In this document: positions 28,493 through 37,453 of the stretch, piece by piece
How the letters are laid out: every line of letters begins with the position of its first letter
How positions within the stretch are numbered: the first letter of the stretch is position 1
Source: Actinacidiphila glaucinigra
Lineage (GTDB): Bacteria; Actinomycetota; Actinomycetes; Streptomycetales; Streptomycetaceae
DNA: 64,000 nucleotides
Reading direction: 5' to 3'
NCBI RefSeq assembly: GCF_900188405.1
Contig: NZ_FZOF01000002.1
Span: 549,469-613,468 of the forward strand
Made by a program: the position numbers and the translations under genes
Notes under the pieces: model-generated
Told to the model about the DNA's origin: nothing
Database searches by the model: none
Seen by the model: only the letters and a program-made list of their open reading frames with translations

Positions 28493-28682
28493 ATTCCAGG
28501 ATGGTCACGGTATATCCACCGGCCGGATTGCCTCCGGGACGCCCGGAGGAATTGGCCGAGCGGTTGCGGCGAAAAAGACCGGACCGGTAAATGGAAAAGC
28601 ATTGACCCCGGCCCTGAGCCTTCGATACAACAACGGGGCCAACGCAGGCCTCAGGCCTTCTCCATTGAAAGGACCGGCATCC

Positions 28683-29000
28683 ATGGCGCAGCGCGTAGTG
28701 GTCACGCTCTCCGACGACCTCGACGGCGGTGAAGCGGCGGAAACGGTCTCTTTCGGCCTCGACGGCAAGTCGTACGAGATCGACCTGTCCGCCGGCAACG
28801 CCGAGAAGCTCCGTGAGGCCCTCGCGCCCTACGTCGAGGCGGGCCGCCGCCGCAGCCGGCTCGGCAAGGCCTTCAAGCACACCTCGCTCGCCCCCGACCC
28901 GGCCGCCGTGCGCGCCTGGGCGCTCTCCCGGGGCTTCGACGTGCCGCCGCGCGGCCGCATCCCCAAGAAGCTCTACGAGGCGTACGCCGAGGCCGGGTGA
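28683..29000 (+). CDS. Lsr2-like nucleoid-associated protein
   Basis: A 105-residue H-NS-like protein. The N-terminal dimerisation domain (VVVTLSDDLDGGEAAETVSFGLDGK, strands then helix to about residue 60) is typical of Lsr2. The C-terminal domain has the conserved AVRAWALSRGFDVPPRGRIPKKLYEAY. Its RGR motif inserts into the minor groove of A/T-rich DNA. Streptomyces carry a main Lsr2 and a shorter paralogue. The position next to purS fits the paralogue (LsrL), but this assignment is from memory. ATG 28683 follows GAAAGGACC. It is divergent from purS. Confidence 0.92.
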   Translation: MAQRVVVTLSDDLDGGEAAETVSFGLDGKSYEIDLSAGNAEKLREALAPYVEAGRRRSRLGKAFKHTSLAPDPAAVRAWALSRGFDVPPRGRIPKKLYEAYAEAG

Positions 29001-29142
29001 TCCACCGGGCGGCGTCCCGGCCCGAAAGCGGGGGCGCCGCCCGGGAATCACCCGGAAGAAGCGATTGGACAGCGACCCCCGTTGATCCGCTAGAGTCTGG
29101 AGCACGCCGAGGGCAGGCCGAAAGGCCGGGCTCCCGGGCCAC

Positions 29143-29214
29143 GCGGGTGTAGTTCAGTAGCAGAACATCCCCCTTCCAGGGGGAAGGCGCAGTGTGCGAT
29201 CCCTGTCACCCGCT
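29143..29214 (+). tRNA. tRNA-Gly (TCC) with an atypical T-arm
   Basis: Acceptor GCGGGTG/CACCCGC, D-stem GTTC/GAAC, anticodon stem TCCCC/GGGGA, loop CTTCCAG (anticodon TCC). The T-arm reads GCAGT-GTGCGATC-CCTGT. The nearly universal GTTC is replaced by GTGC, and the stem needs a bulge or an 8-nt loop. The two Gly(GCC) genes nearby have a normal GTTCGA. A TAGAGT (about 29091) is a good -10 box. The palindrome CCGATCC-TGA-GGATCGG (29228-29244) follows. Confidence 0.9.
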
Positions 29215-29259
29215 CTGATTGCTCGACCGATCCTGAGGATCGGGTACAGTAGTCGCCGT

Positions 29260-29332
29260 GCGGACGTGGCTCAGTTGGTAGAGCATCACCTTGCCAAGGT
29301 GAGGGTCGCGAGTTCGAATCTCGTCGTCCGCT
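29260..29332 (+). tRNA. tRNA-Gly (GCC), copy 1
   Basis: Acceptor GCGGACG/CGTCCGC, anticodon stem TCACC/GGTGA, loop TTGCCAA (GCC), T-arm with GTTCGAA. CCA is not encoded. TACAGT at about 29246 may be the -10 box. Confidence 0.96.
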
Positions 29333-29337
29333 CTTGA

Positions 29338-29380
29338 AAGAAGACCCCGGTCGAATCATCGACCGGGGTCTTCTTCGTTT
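29338..29380 (+). terminator. Terminator after tRNA-Gly copy 1
   Basis: A perfect 17-bp stem (29338-29354 with 29359-29375) and 4-nt loop, then CGTTTTCC. Confidence 0.93.
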
Positions 29381-29748
29381 TCCCGGCCGGCACCCGCGGT
29401 GTGACGGTGCCCACACGGTGGACACCCGAACTCCCCTCCGACGGGCGGTGATCGCCGCGACGCGGCGCCCCCGCGTGCTCCGGGGCGGATCCGCAGCGGG
29501 CGGCCCGAGCGCGCCTCAGGCGGCCCTGCGGTACGCGGTGGAACCGGAGTTGGCGTCCGCCGGTGAACACGGCGGCGGCCGCCCGCAGGCCCGCCAAGGG
29601 GCCCTCGCCCGCGCGGTGCGCCCCTGGCGGGCGCCGCGGGACACGACGCGGGACACGCCGCGGGCAACCCGCCGTGCCGGGGTGTGTGCCCAAGGCCCCG
29701 GGGGTTGGCTATAGTGGATGACGCACCGCACGGGAACGCGCGGAGCAG
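29381..29748. other. Spacer between two tRNA-Gly genes
   Basis: 368 nt without a convincing gene. Short reading frames here lack ribosome sites and domains. The last 25 nt (TTGGCTATAGT at about 29705-29715) look like the promoter of the next tRNA. I see nothing else. Confidence 0.5.
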
Positions 29749-29821
29749 GCGGACGTAGCTCAGTTGGTAGAGCGCAACCTTGCCAAGGTTGAGGTCGCGA
29801 GTTCGAGCCTCGTCGTCCGCT
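29749..29821 (+). tRNA. tRNA-Gly (GCC), copy 2
   Basis: Acceptor GCGGACG/CGTCCGC, anticodon stem CAACC/GGTTG, loop TTGCCAA (GCC), T-arm GTTCGAG. It differs from copy 1 in the D-stem and anticodon stem by compensatory or wobble changes. Confidence 0.96.
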
Positions 29822-29828
29822 CAACTGG

Positions 29829-29857
29829 AAGGCCCCGGTCGTGACGACCGGGGCCTT
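29829..29857 (+). terminator. Terminator after tRNA-Gly copy 2
   Basis: Perfect 13-bp stem AAGGCCCCGGTCG / CGACCGGGGCCTT with a 3-nt loop. Confidence 0.9.
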
Positions 29858-29974
29858 CGGTGTTCCTGGGACGGCTGGGCCGTTCGGCGTCGGCGCGGTC
29901 AGCGCACGCGGACGGCGCCCCCGCCTCACGCCCCTCTCATGCCCGCCTCACGCCCGCCGCGTACCCGCCGCATC

Positions 29975-30000
29975 CCCGCCGCACGGAGAGAGGCGGCGGG
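29975..30000 (-). terminator. Probable terminator of purC
   Basis: CCCGCCGC / GCGGCGGG with a 10-nt loop, 20 nt past the purC stop. Confidence 0.55.
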
Positions 30001-30019
30001 CACGCGGGCCGTGGACGGG

Positions 30020-30916
<897 letters not shown>

Positions 30917-30985
30917 GGGTCCTCCCCGATCGGCGGTTCGGTTCCCGATTCTCCCGTACCGGTGCCCGTCGGGCGCGACGCGGGG

Positions 30986-32494
30986 TCAGCCGTGCTTGCA
31001 GATGTGGTCCAGGAGGTTGGCGGTGGCGCGCTGGATGCGGGGGTCGACATGGCCCGGGCGGTCCAGCGCCGGGGACCAGGCGAAGGTGCCGGAGGCGAAG
31101 ACCAGGGCCCCGCCCGGCGCCCGGTACAGGGAGGTCTCCTGGTGCGCGCGGCGGCCCGCCGAGTCCTCGTACGGGGAGTGCGCGAGCAGGATCCGCTCCA
31201 TGTAGTCGGGCAGCGGTGTGCGCGGGAAGTAACGGTCCGCCTCGCCCGCGACCAGGCCCGGGATCTCGTCGCCCTCCTCGGCGCCGGTGGCCTCCCACAG
31301 CCAGTGGCCGGCGTTCCGCACCACCAGCGGGGACGGTTCGGGCACCCGGCCGGCGTACTGCACGCCGATCAGCAGCTGTTCGGGCTCGCCCATGTCGCGC
31401 CACAGGGCGCTGCGGCCCGGCGGGAAGCCGCGGCGCTTGCGGCAGCTGAGCAGCCGGTCGGGGTCGCCGGACGGGGAGGGGCCCAGCTCGGTCTGCCAGT
31501 ACATGGTGTTGGCGGACAGGAAGACCAGTGAGGTGCCGCCGTCCCGGGCCGCCTCGACGGCGCGCCGCATGGGCACCGTCCAGTACTCGTCGTGACCGGG
31601 GAAGACCATGCCCCGGTAGCGCGAAGGATCGATCCGCCCCGCGTGCAGGTCGCGGGCGTCGGCGTAGGCCAGGTCGTAGCCGTAGCGCTCGGCCCAGCGG
31701 ATGAAGTCGTAGGCGTGGCCGACGTGCAGCGGGAGCCCCGCGCCCGCGTACGGGCGGTCGAAGGAGACGGTCACCGCGGCCTCCTCCTCGCCCAGCAGGC
31801 GGCCCTTCTCGTCCCACGCGTGGTACAGGCTGGCGCCCGTGCGGCCGTCCTCGGGGTAGAGGTTGTACGCCTGCCAGGTGACGTCGGGCAGCAGCAGGAG
31901 CAGATCGGCCGGCCGGTCGTCGCGCACGGTGAACGGGATGTGGCTGCGGTAGCCGTCCTGGGTGGTGAGGACGGCGACGTAGGCGCCGGGCTTCCAGTAC
32001 GAGGGCACCTGCAGCCGCCAGGACTGCCACCAGTGGTGGCAGGAGACCGTGCGCCCGGCCGCGAGCGGTGTGGGCTGGACGATCCCCGACAACCGGGGGC
32101 TGGAGGTGAACTGGGCGGCGCCGTCCCCGCCGTAGTGGCCGATCCGGTAGACGTCGATGCCGAAGATCTGCGGCGGGTCGACGGTGATCCGGAAGTCGAT
32201 GGCGTCGCCGGGGGCCACGGAGGCGCCCGGCGCGAAGCCCTTGACCTGGCACCGTACGTCGTCCGCCGCGCGCGGACCGGGTACGCGGGGCGTGCGCCCC
32301 ACGGTGCCGCCCGGAAAACCCCCGGGTTCCCCGCGGCTGGCCGCCAGGTCGACGTACCAGGGCACGACCTGGCCGGTGTCGTCCAGATACTGCTCCGCAC
32401 CACGCAGCCACGGCACCGGGCCCTGCCCGAAGGGGTCGGTGACCCCGTGCGCCAGTGCCCCGGACTGCCAGCGGCGGACCTGCTCCTTCACCAC
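30986..32494 (-). CDS. N,N-dimethylformamidase beta-subunit-like protein
   Basis: The protein has 502 residues from a GTG at 32494, chosen because GAGGAGGGG ends 6 nt before it. Two GTG codons are adjacent, and a longer frame from 32533 lacks a ribosome site. The chain matches the large (beta) subunit domain of N,N-dimethylformamidase: DIDVYRIGHYGG-type strands, SCHHWWQSW, WQAYNLYPEDGRTGASLY, and PGHDEYWTVPMRRA, where the HDEYW cluster is the most conserved. No small subunit gene is adjacent, so dimethylformamide hydrolysis is doubtful. It has no signal peptide. Palindrome ATGTGCGCACAT (32532-32543) lies just upstream. It sits between two pur genes without obvious link. Confidence 0.82.
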   Translation of the reverse strand: MVKEQVRRWQSGALAHGVTDPFGQGPVPWLRGAEQYLDDTGQVVPWYVDLAASRGEPGGFPGGTVGRTPRVPGPRAADDVRCQVKGFAPGASVAPGDAIDFRITVDPPQIFGIDVYRIGHYGGDGAAQFTSSPRLSGIVQPTPLAAGRTVSCHHWWQSWRLQVPSYWKPGAYVAVLTTQDGYRSHIPFTVRDDRPADLLLLLPDVTWQAYNLYPEDGRTGASLYHAWDEKGRLLGEEEAAVTVSFDRPYAGAGLPLHVGHAYDFIRWAERYGYDLAYADARDLHAGRIDPSRYRGMVFPGHDEYWTVPMRRAVEAARDGGTSLVFLSANTMYWQTELGPSPSGDPDRLLSCRKRRGFPPGRSALWRDMGEPEQLLIGVQYAGRVPEPSPLVVRNAGHWLWEATGAEEGDEIPGLVAGEADRYFPRTPLPDYMERILLAHSPYEDSAGRRAHQETSLYRAPGGALVFASGTFAWSPALDRPGHVDPRIQRATANLLDHICKHG

Positions 32495-32531
32495 GATGGT
32501 CCCCTCCTCGTCGTCCCCCGAGGTGGTGTGC

Positions 32532-32543
32532 ATGTGCGCACAT
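32532..32543 (-). promoter_or_regulatory. 12-bp palindrome upstream of the dimethylformamidase-like gene
   Basis: ATGTGCGCACAT is a perfect palindrome 38 nt upstream of the GTG, in a comparatively A/T-rich stretch (32532-32600) that probably carries the promoter. It may be an operator. Confidence 0.4.
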
Positions 32544-32638
32544 CCAGCACATCACACAATGCGCTGACTTGGTTACTGTTCGTGGTGCATTATCGCCAGG
32601 ATTTCACGCCGGGGCGGACAAACCCCGCCAATTTTCCG

Positions 32639-34318
32639 TCAGATGAGCCGTATCGGCTTCTCGGGGCGTACGCCCACGGCACTGAGCCAGGAACGCAGCG
32701 GGGCGGCGTCGCCGTTCTCCACGAGCCGGAGCACGGGCCAGGCCAGGTCTCCCTTGCGCACCCCGCCGACCAGCAGGGCCGGTCCGTCCAGCCAGTCCAG
32801 GCCCGGGGCGGCGCCGGCGGTGTCCACCGCGGCACAGCAGACCATCGCGGTCACGTGGTCGGTGAGCAGCTCGCGGCCGGTCCGCGGCGGGAGCAGATGG
32901 TAGACGGGCGTGAAAGCGCCCTCGGGCGGGACCTCGCCGGCAGACTCCTCCCGCACGGCCGCCTCGCGCACGGCCTCCTCACGGGCCACGTGCCGGGTGA
33001 TGCGGGCCGCCAGCTCCTCGCCGCCGCCCGCGGAGAGCCGCTCCAGCACCCGGGCCAGGGTCGCCCGCCCCGGCTCGCCGCAGTCGTCCACGGCGCTCCT
33101 CGACCCGCCGGAGGGCACGGATATGCGCCGGCTCCCGGGGACCCCCGCGGGCTCGTGCACCTCGTCCAGGACGCTGACCAGGCGGGAGGCGTCGCTGCGC
33201 CAGATGCGGTCCACGACCTCCTGCGGGTAGGTGTCCCAGCCGACGGGCGCCCACTCGGGGCCGGACCGCCGAGGGCCGCCGTGGAACAGCCGGGCGGCGA
33301 GCAGCGAGGCCGCCTCGTCCACGGTGCCGGGCTCCTCCAGCAGGTCGCACGCCGGGCGCTCGCCGAGGCGGGTCTCGAAGCCCTCGGCCAGCCGGTCCCG
33401 CCGGGACAGCTCGGTCAGGGCCGCGACCACGCCCGCGTCGAGGCGGGACGGCCAGCGCCCCATGCGCCAGGCGGGCAGCGCGACCCGGGTCAGCAGCCGG
33501 TCCCACCCCGCGTAGGCCAGCCCCACCTGCTCCTGGGCGACGATGCGGAGCCCGTAGTCGACGGCCTGGGCCCGCTCGGAGGCGGAGGCGGCCACCGCGC
33601 GCTCCATCTCCGCCGCGTGTGCCCGGCAGCCGCGCAGCAGCAGTCTGGCGACCCAGCCCAGGAACCCGTACGCGGGCCGGCGCAGGAGGCCGACCGCCGA
33701 GGGCTCCCGAGGGGCGGTGGCCACGCCGACCGCGGCGTCCAGGCCGCGCACGAAGCGGCGGGCGGCCGCGATGTCCGGATCGGCGGCCGGGCCCGTGCCC
33801 GCCACGACCGGGGCGAGCAGGGCGCGCAGCTCGGCGACCCGCATCCACCACATGAACGGCGAGCCGATGACCAGCGCGGGCGCCTCGGTCTGCGCGCTGC
33901 GCCGCCGCCGGTGGGTGCGGTCCTCCAGCCAGCTGTCGCAGTCCGGGGTCAGTTCTATCGCCGAGGGGGCCGGCACCTGCAGGCGAACGGCCAGGTCACG
34001 CACCATGCGGTACAGATCGGGGGCGGACGCCTCGGAGACGGCCACGGTCGGGCTCACGGCCGGCCTGGCCCGTACGATCACCGCCGCGACACCGGCCGCG
34101 AGCAGCAGCACGAGCAGCGCACCCGCGACCACCGCCCAGCGCAGCACCTCGGACGCGTCGCCGACGATGCGGCCCGTCGCGCCGCCGACCAGCAGTACGA
34201 CCGCCACCGCCGCGGGCAGCAATGCGACCGCCAGCGCGGCGCTGCGGATGCGCAGGACGGCGAGCGCGCGTGACCGCGCGTGACCCTCACCTGCTTCCCC
34301 GGCCAACGGTGTGCTCAC
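32639..34318 (-). CDS. Membrane protein with degenerate M48-like peptidase domain
   Basis: A product of 559 residues if it starts at the GTG at 34318. A GTG at 34435 would add 39 residues that look non-coding. The start is uncertain because neither has a good ribosome site. Two transmembrane helices lie in the first 70 residues (ALAVALLPAAVAVVLLVGG, AGALLVLLLAAGVAAVIV). The following domain resembles M48 peptidases (DLYRMVRDLAVRLQVPAPSA, then ALVIGSPFMWWMRVAELRALLAP). Where M48 enzymes have the zinc site HELAH, this has PVVAG. It is therefore not an active metalloprotease. The rest is helical and unassigned. It lies upstream of the dimethylformamidase-like gene. Confidence 0.75.
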   Translation of the reverse strand: MSTPLAGEAGEGHARSRALAVLRIRSAALAVALLPAAVAVVLLVGGATGRIVGDASEVLRWAVVAGALLVLLLAAGVAAVIVRARPAVSPTVAVSEASAPDLYRMVRDLAVRLQVPAPSAIELTPDCDSWLEDRTHRRRRSAQTEAPALVIGSPFMWWMRVAELRALLAPVVAGTGPAADPDIAAARRFVRGLDAAVGVATAPREPSAVGLLRRPAYGFLGWVARLLLRGCRAHAAEMERAVAASASERAQAVDYGLRIVAQEQVGLAYAGWDRLLTRVALPAWRMGRWPSRLDAGVVAALTELSRRDRLAEGFETRLGERPACDLLEEPGTVDEAASLLAARLFHGGPRRSGPEWAPVGWDTYPQEVVDRIWRSDASRLVSVLDEVHEPAGVPGSRRISVPSGGSRSAVDDCGEPGRATLARVLERLSAGGGEELAARITRHVAREEAVREAAVREESAGEVPPEGAFTPVYHLLPPRTGRELLTDHVTAMVCCAAVDTAGAAPGLDWLDGPALLVGGVRKGDLAWPVLRLVENGDAAPLRSWLSAVGVRPEKPIRLI

Positions 34319-34508
34319 CCCCAAGCTGCTGACGCGACTGCATGCCCCCACTGTCGCACCGCCCACCGACGCCGCAATGCCGGTAGGGCCGATAGTGCGG
34401 TGACAGCGGGGTTCCACAGTGCGCTTGCCGGGCACAGTAGTTGGGCTCGGGGCTCACGTCAGCAGGATGGCGAAGGCATCACCCCTTGGAGTGGCCTTGC
34501 CCGCTGAT

Positions 34509-35759
34509 TCAGGCCTGGGCGGCCTTCTCTGCGATATCCGAACGGTGGTGCGAGCCCTTCAGCCCGATACGTCCCACCGCCAGGTAGGCGCGCTCCCTGG
34601 CCTCGGCCAGATCGGCACCGGTGGCCGTGACGGACAGTACGCGGCCGCCGGCGCTCACCACGCGGCCCTCCGCGTCCGCCTTCGTGCCCGCGTGCAGCAC
34701 GTAGGCGTGCTCGTCCCGCTCCGCGACCTCGTCCAGGCCCGTGATCGGGTCGCCGGTGCGCGGGGTGCCGGGGTAGTTCTCGGAGGCGACGACCACCGTC
34801 ACCGCGGCGCCGTCGCTCCAGCGCAGCGGCGGGAAGTCGGCCAGCCGGCCGGCGGCAGCGGCGCGCAGCAGGCCCGCCAGCGGGGTCCTCAGCCGGGCCA
34901 GCACGACCTGGGTCTCCGGGTCGCCGAAGCGCGCGTTGAACTCGATCACCCGCACACCGCGCGAGGTGATCGCCAGCCCCGCGTACAGCAGTCCGGCGAA
35001 CGGGGTGCCGCGGCGGCGCAGCTCGTCGACGGTCGGCTGGAGCACCGTGCGCTCCACCTCCTCGACCAGCCGCGGATCGGCCCACGGCAGCGGGCTGTAC
35101 GCGCCCATGCCGCCGGTGTTGGGACCCTCGTCGGCGTCGTGGGCGCGCTTGAAGTCCTGCGCGGGCTGCAGCGGGACCACCGTCTCGCCGTCGGTGACGG
35201 CGAACAGGGAGACCTCGGGGCCGTCCAGGTACTCCTCGATGACGACGCGCTCGCAGGAGTTGGCGTGCGCCCGGGCGGCCTCCAGGTCGTCGGTCACCAC
35301 GACGCCCTTGCCCGCGGCCAGGCCGTCGTCCTTCACGACGTACGGGGCGCCGAAGGCGTCCAGCGCGTCGTCCACCTCGGCGGGGGTGGTGCACACGTAG
35401 GAGCGGGCGGTCGGCACGCCGGCCGCGGCCATCACGTCCTTGGCGAACGCCTTCGAGCCCTCCAGGGCCGCGGCCTGCCCGGACGGACCGAAGCAGTCGA
35501 TGCCGCGGGCGCGCACGGCGTCGGCCACACCCGCCACGAGGGGGGCCTCCGGGCCCACCACGACGAGGTCGGCGCCAAGCCGCTCGGCGAGATCCGCCAC
35601 GGCCGCGCCGTCCAGGGCGTCGACCGCGTGCAGCTCCGCCACCTCGGCGATGCCGGCGTTCCCGGGCGCGCAGTGCAGCGACTCCACGTCGGGGTCGAGG
35701 GAAAGGGCACGGCACAGGGCGTGTTCGCGGGCTCCGCCGCCGATCACAAGCACGTTCAC
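34509..35759 (-). CDS. purD: Phosphoribosylamine-glycine ligase (GAR synthetase)
   Basis: A 416-residue ATP-grasp enzyme, step 2 of purine synthesis. It begins [15 protein letters not shown]. Other motifs are GPEAPLV (69-75), GPSGQAA (about 92-98), DGLAAGKGV (about 143-151), [12 protein letters not shown] (about 214-225) and [10 protein letters not shown] (about 287-296). Length is typical. It stands apart from the other pur units with a 200-nt upstream region lacking the purS/purF-type inverted repeat. Confidence 0.97.
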   Translation of the reverse strand: MNVLVIGGGAREHALCRALSLDPDVESLHCAPGNAGIAEVAELHAVDALDGAAVADLAERLGADLVVVGPEAPLVAGVADAVRARGIDCFGPSGQAAALEGSKAFAKDVMAAAGVPTARSYVCTTPAEVDDALDAFGAPYVVKDDGLAAGKGVVVTDDLEAARAHANSCERVVIEEYLDGPEVSLFAVTDGETVVPLQPAQDFKRAHDADEGPNTGGMGAYSPLPWADPRLVEEVERTVLQPTVDELRRRGTPFAGLLYAGLAITSRGVRVIEFNARFGDPETQVVLARLRTPLAGLLRAAAAGRLADFPPLRWSDGAAVTVVVASENYPGTPRTGDPITGLDEVAERDEHAYVLHAGTKADAEGRVVSAGGRVLSVTATGADLAEARERAYLAVGRIGLKGSHHRSDIAEKAAQA

Positions 35760-35962
35760 GGTGCCCAGGGTATCGGCTGACGCCGTCCGCCCCGCGGGCC
35801 GGTCGCCACGGCTGCCGGGTCACTCTTTCGGGTGCCCGCGGCGCGGACCCATACCTGATCAAGCAACTCGTAAGGGCGGAAACTGCCGGATGACGCTCGC
35901 GGCGTCAGCCGTTCGGCGGTAAGAAGGTGCCTCGTCATCGGAAGTCGCGAGGGAGCGTGCAG

Positions 35963-36712
35963 GTGAGCCAGCCGGACATGTATCCCGAGGAGGTCCCCCG
36001 GGAGGAGCCGAAGCGGCGCGCGCTGCACAGGCAGGAGGACCTGCGGGCGCTGCCGTTCCCGCTCGGCGACTGGGGGGAGCCGGCCGAGCGGCTGGAGGAG
36101 CTCTACCGCTGGGTGGAGGCGGACGCCCTGCGCGCCGTCGAGTGGTACCTCGCCGACCGCCTGCGCAAGCGCCGCTGGGCCCGGTCGCTCCGGGTCGGCG
36201 CGGCCCTCTTCGCGACGTCCGGCGCCGTCCTGGCCGTCATGGGCGCGGGCGGCCGCATCCGCTGGGCGTACGCCGCCCTGGTGCTGGCCGTCGTGTGCGT
36301 GGGCCTGGACCGCTACCTCGGGCTGACGGCCGGCTGGATGCGGGACATGGCGACCGCCCAGGCCGTGCAGCGCCGGATGGAGGCGCTGCGCTTCGACTGG
36401 GCGTCCGAGTCGGTCCGCGAGGTGCTGGGCCCGACGGAGGGGACGGCGGCCGAGGCCGCCGAGCGCTGCCTGTCGGTGCTGCGCCGCTTCAGTGAGGACG
36501 TCTCGGAGCTCGTGCGCTGCGAGACCGCCGACTGGATGGTGGACTTCCGGGCCGGCGCCGCCCCGCTGCGGACCCAGTCCCTCACCTGGGCGGGGAGCAC
36601 CCGGGGCACGGAGGGCGCCCCGTCCGGCAGCGGCGGACGGTTCCCGCTGCTGCCCGGCGGACGGCCGAGCATGCCGCGCCAGCGCCCACCGGAGGGCCCC
36701 CGCGCGAGCTGA
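35963..36712 (+). CDS. SLATT-domain two-helix membrane protein
   Basis: The protein has 249 residues from a GTG at 35963 with GAGGGAG 7 nt upstream. An in-frame GTG at 35957 overlaps that site. Two adjacent transmembrane helices (about 77-96 and 101-118) follow an amphipathic N-terminal segment (LEELYRWVEADALRAVEWYLADR). A helical tail with AEAAERCLSVLRRFSEDVSELV comes after. This is the arrangement of SLATT proteins (SMODS and SLOG-associating two-TM effector). In other bacteria they are predicted pore-forming effectors of nucleotide-signal immunity. No nucleotide cyclase or SLOG gene is adjacent. The last 50 residues are Gly/Pro-rich. Confidence 0.75.
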   Translation: MSQPDMYPEEVPREEPKRRALHRQEDLRALPFPLGDWGEPAERLEELYRWVEADALRAVEWYLADRLRKRRWARSLRVGAALFATSGAVLAVMGAGGRIRWAYAALVLAVVCVGLDRYLGLTAGWMRDMATAQAVQRRMEALRFDWASESVREVLGPTEGTAAEAAERCLSVLRRFSEDVSELVRCETADWMVDFRAGAAPLRTQSLTWAGSTRGTEGAPSGSGGRFPLLPGGRPSMPRQRPPEGPRAS

Positions 36713-36742
36713 CCGCCGCCGGGAGCGCCCCCGGGCCCGGGC

Positions 36743-37396
36743 CTAACTGAAGACGATCATCGAACCCTGACCCAGCGCACGCGTCGCCGCCGCGTGCAGC
36801 CCCAGCCATACGTGGCGCTCCCGCGCGAAGGGGCTGCCGTCGTGGTGCGCGGGCGGGGCCGCCGGCTCCTCCAGCTCGGTGGGTCCGGCGGGCGGCGCCG
36901 GGGCGGGCGGCGGATTGCGCGGGTCGATGCCGATCACCGGGGCGACGAAGTCGAGTTCGCGCAGCAGGCCGTGGGCGGAGCCCAGCGGGCCCCCGGCGTC
37001 GAGGAGTTCGTCGTTGACCAGCGGGTGGGCGAAGTCGAGGGGGACGTACGCGCCCGCGTGGTCGTAGTGCCAGACCAGGTGCGACTGCTGGGCGGTGGTC
37101 TCGAACATCTCCAGCAACTGCTCGTAGTCGCCGCCGAGTTCGTCGACCGGGGCGACCGCGAGGCCCTGGATGTGCAGCAGGTAGGCGCGGCGCAGGAAGT
37201 GCAGCGCGTCGTAGTCGAAGCCCGCGACCGGGGCCACGTCGCCGGACAGGCCCGGCATGTAGCTGTAGACGGGCACCGGGGGGAGGCCGGCGTCGTTCAA
37301 CGCCTTGTCATAGCGGGCGATCTCCTCGGCGAACGGGTTGTCGGGGCTGTGGCAGAGCACGTCCACCAGGGGAACCAGCCACAAGTCGCAGGCCAC
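36743..37396 (-). CDS. Hypothetical soluble protein
   Basis: A 217-residue acidic protein from a GTG at 37396 with a GGAG 6 nt upstream. It has an ordered N-terminal region (WLVPLVDVLCHSPDNPFAEEIARYDKAL), a tyrosine- and histidine-rich middle (YVPLDFAHPLVNDELLDAGGPLGS), and a disordered Pro-rich linker (PPPAPAPP). The residues around LRELDFVAPVIGID are well ordered. There is no signal or membrane span. It resembles small conserved Streptomyces proteins but I cannot assign a family. It overlaps nothing and follows the GntR gene on the same strand by 57 nt. Confidence 0.7.
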   Translation of the reverse strand: MACDLWLVPLVDVLCHSPDNPFAEEIARYDKALNDAGLPPVPVYSYMPGLSGDVAPVAGFDYDALHFLRRAYLLHIQGLAVAPVDELGGDYEQLLEMFETTAQQSHLVWHYDHAGAYVPLDFAHPLVNDELLDAGGPLGSAHGLLRELDFVAPVIGIDPRNPPPAPAPPAGPTELEEPAAPPAHHDGSPFARERHVWLGLHAAATRALGQGSMIVFS

Positions 37397-37453
37397 AGGC
37401 GCTCCAAGTCCTTCCGTGCGTGGTCGGACCAGCGTAGTGGGCGGCGGCCGTTC

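Noticed and set aside
28461..28682. Candidate riboswitch between purS and the lsr2-like gene
   Set aside because: I see only the dyad and A-rich promoter-like DNA. No purine riboswitch core is recognisable, and these are rare in Streptomyces.
29381..29748. Short reading frames between the tRNA-Gly genes
   Set aside because: No ribosome site, domain or codon bias supports them.
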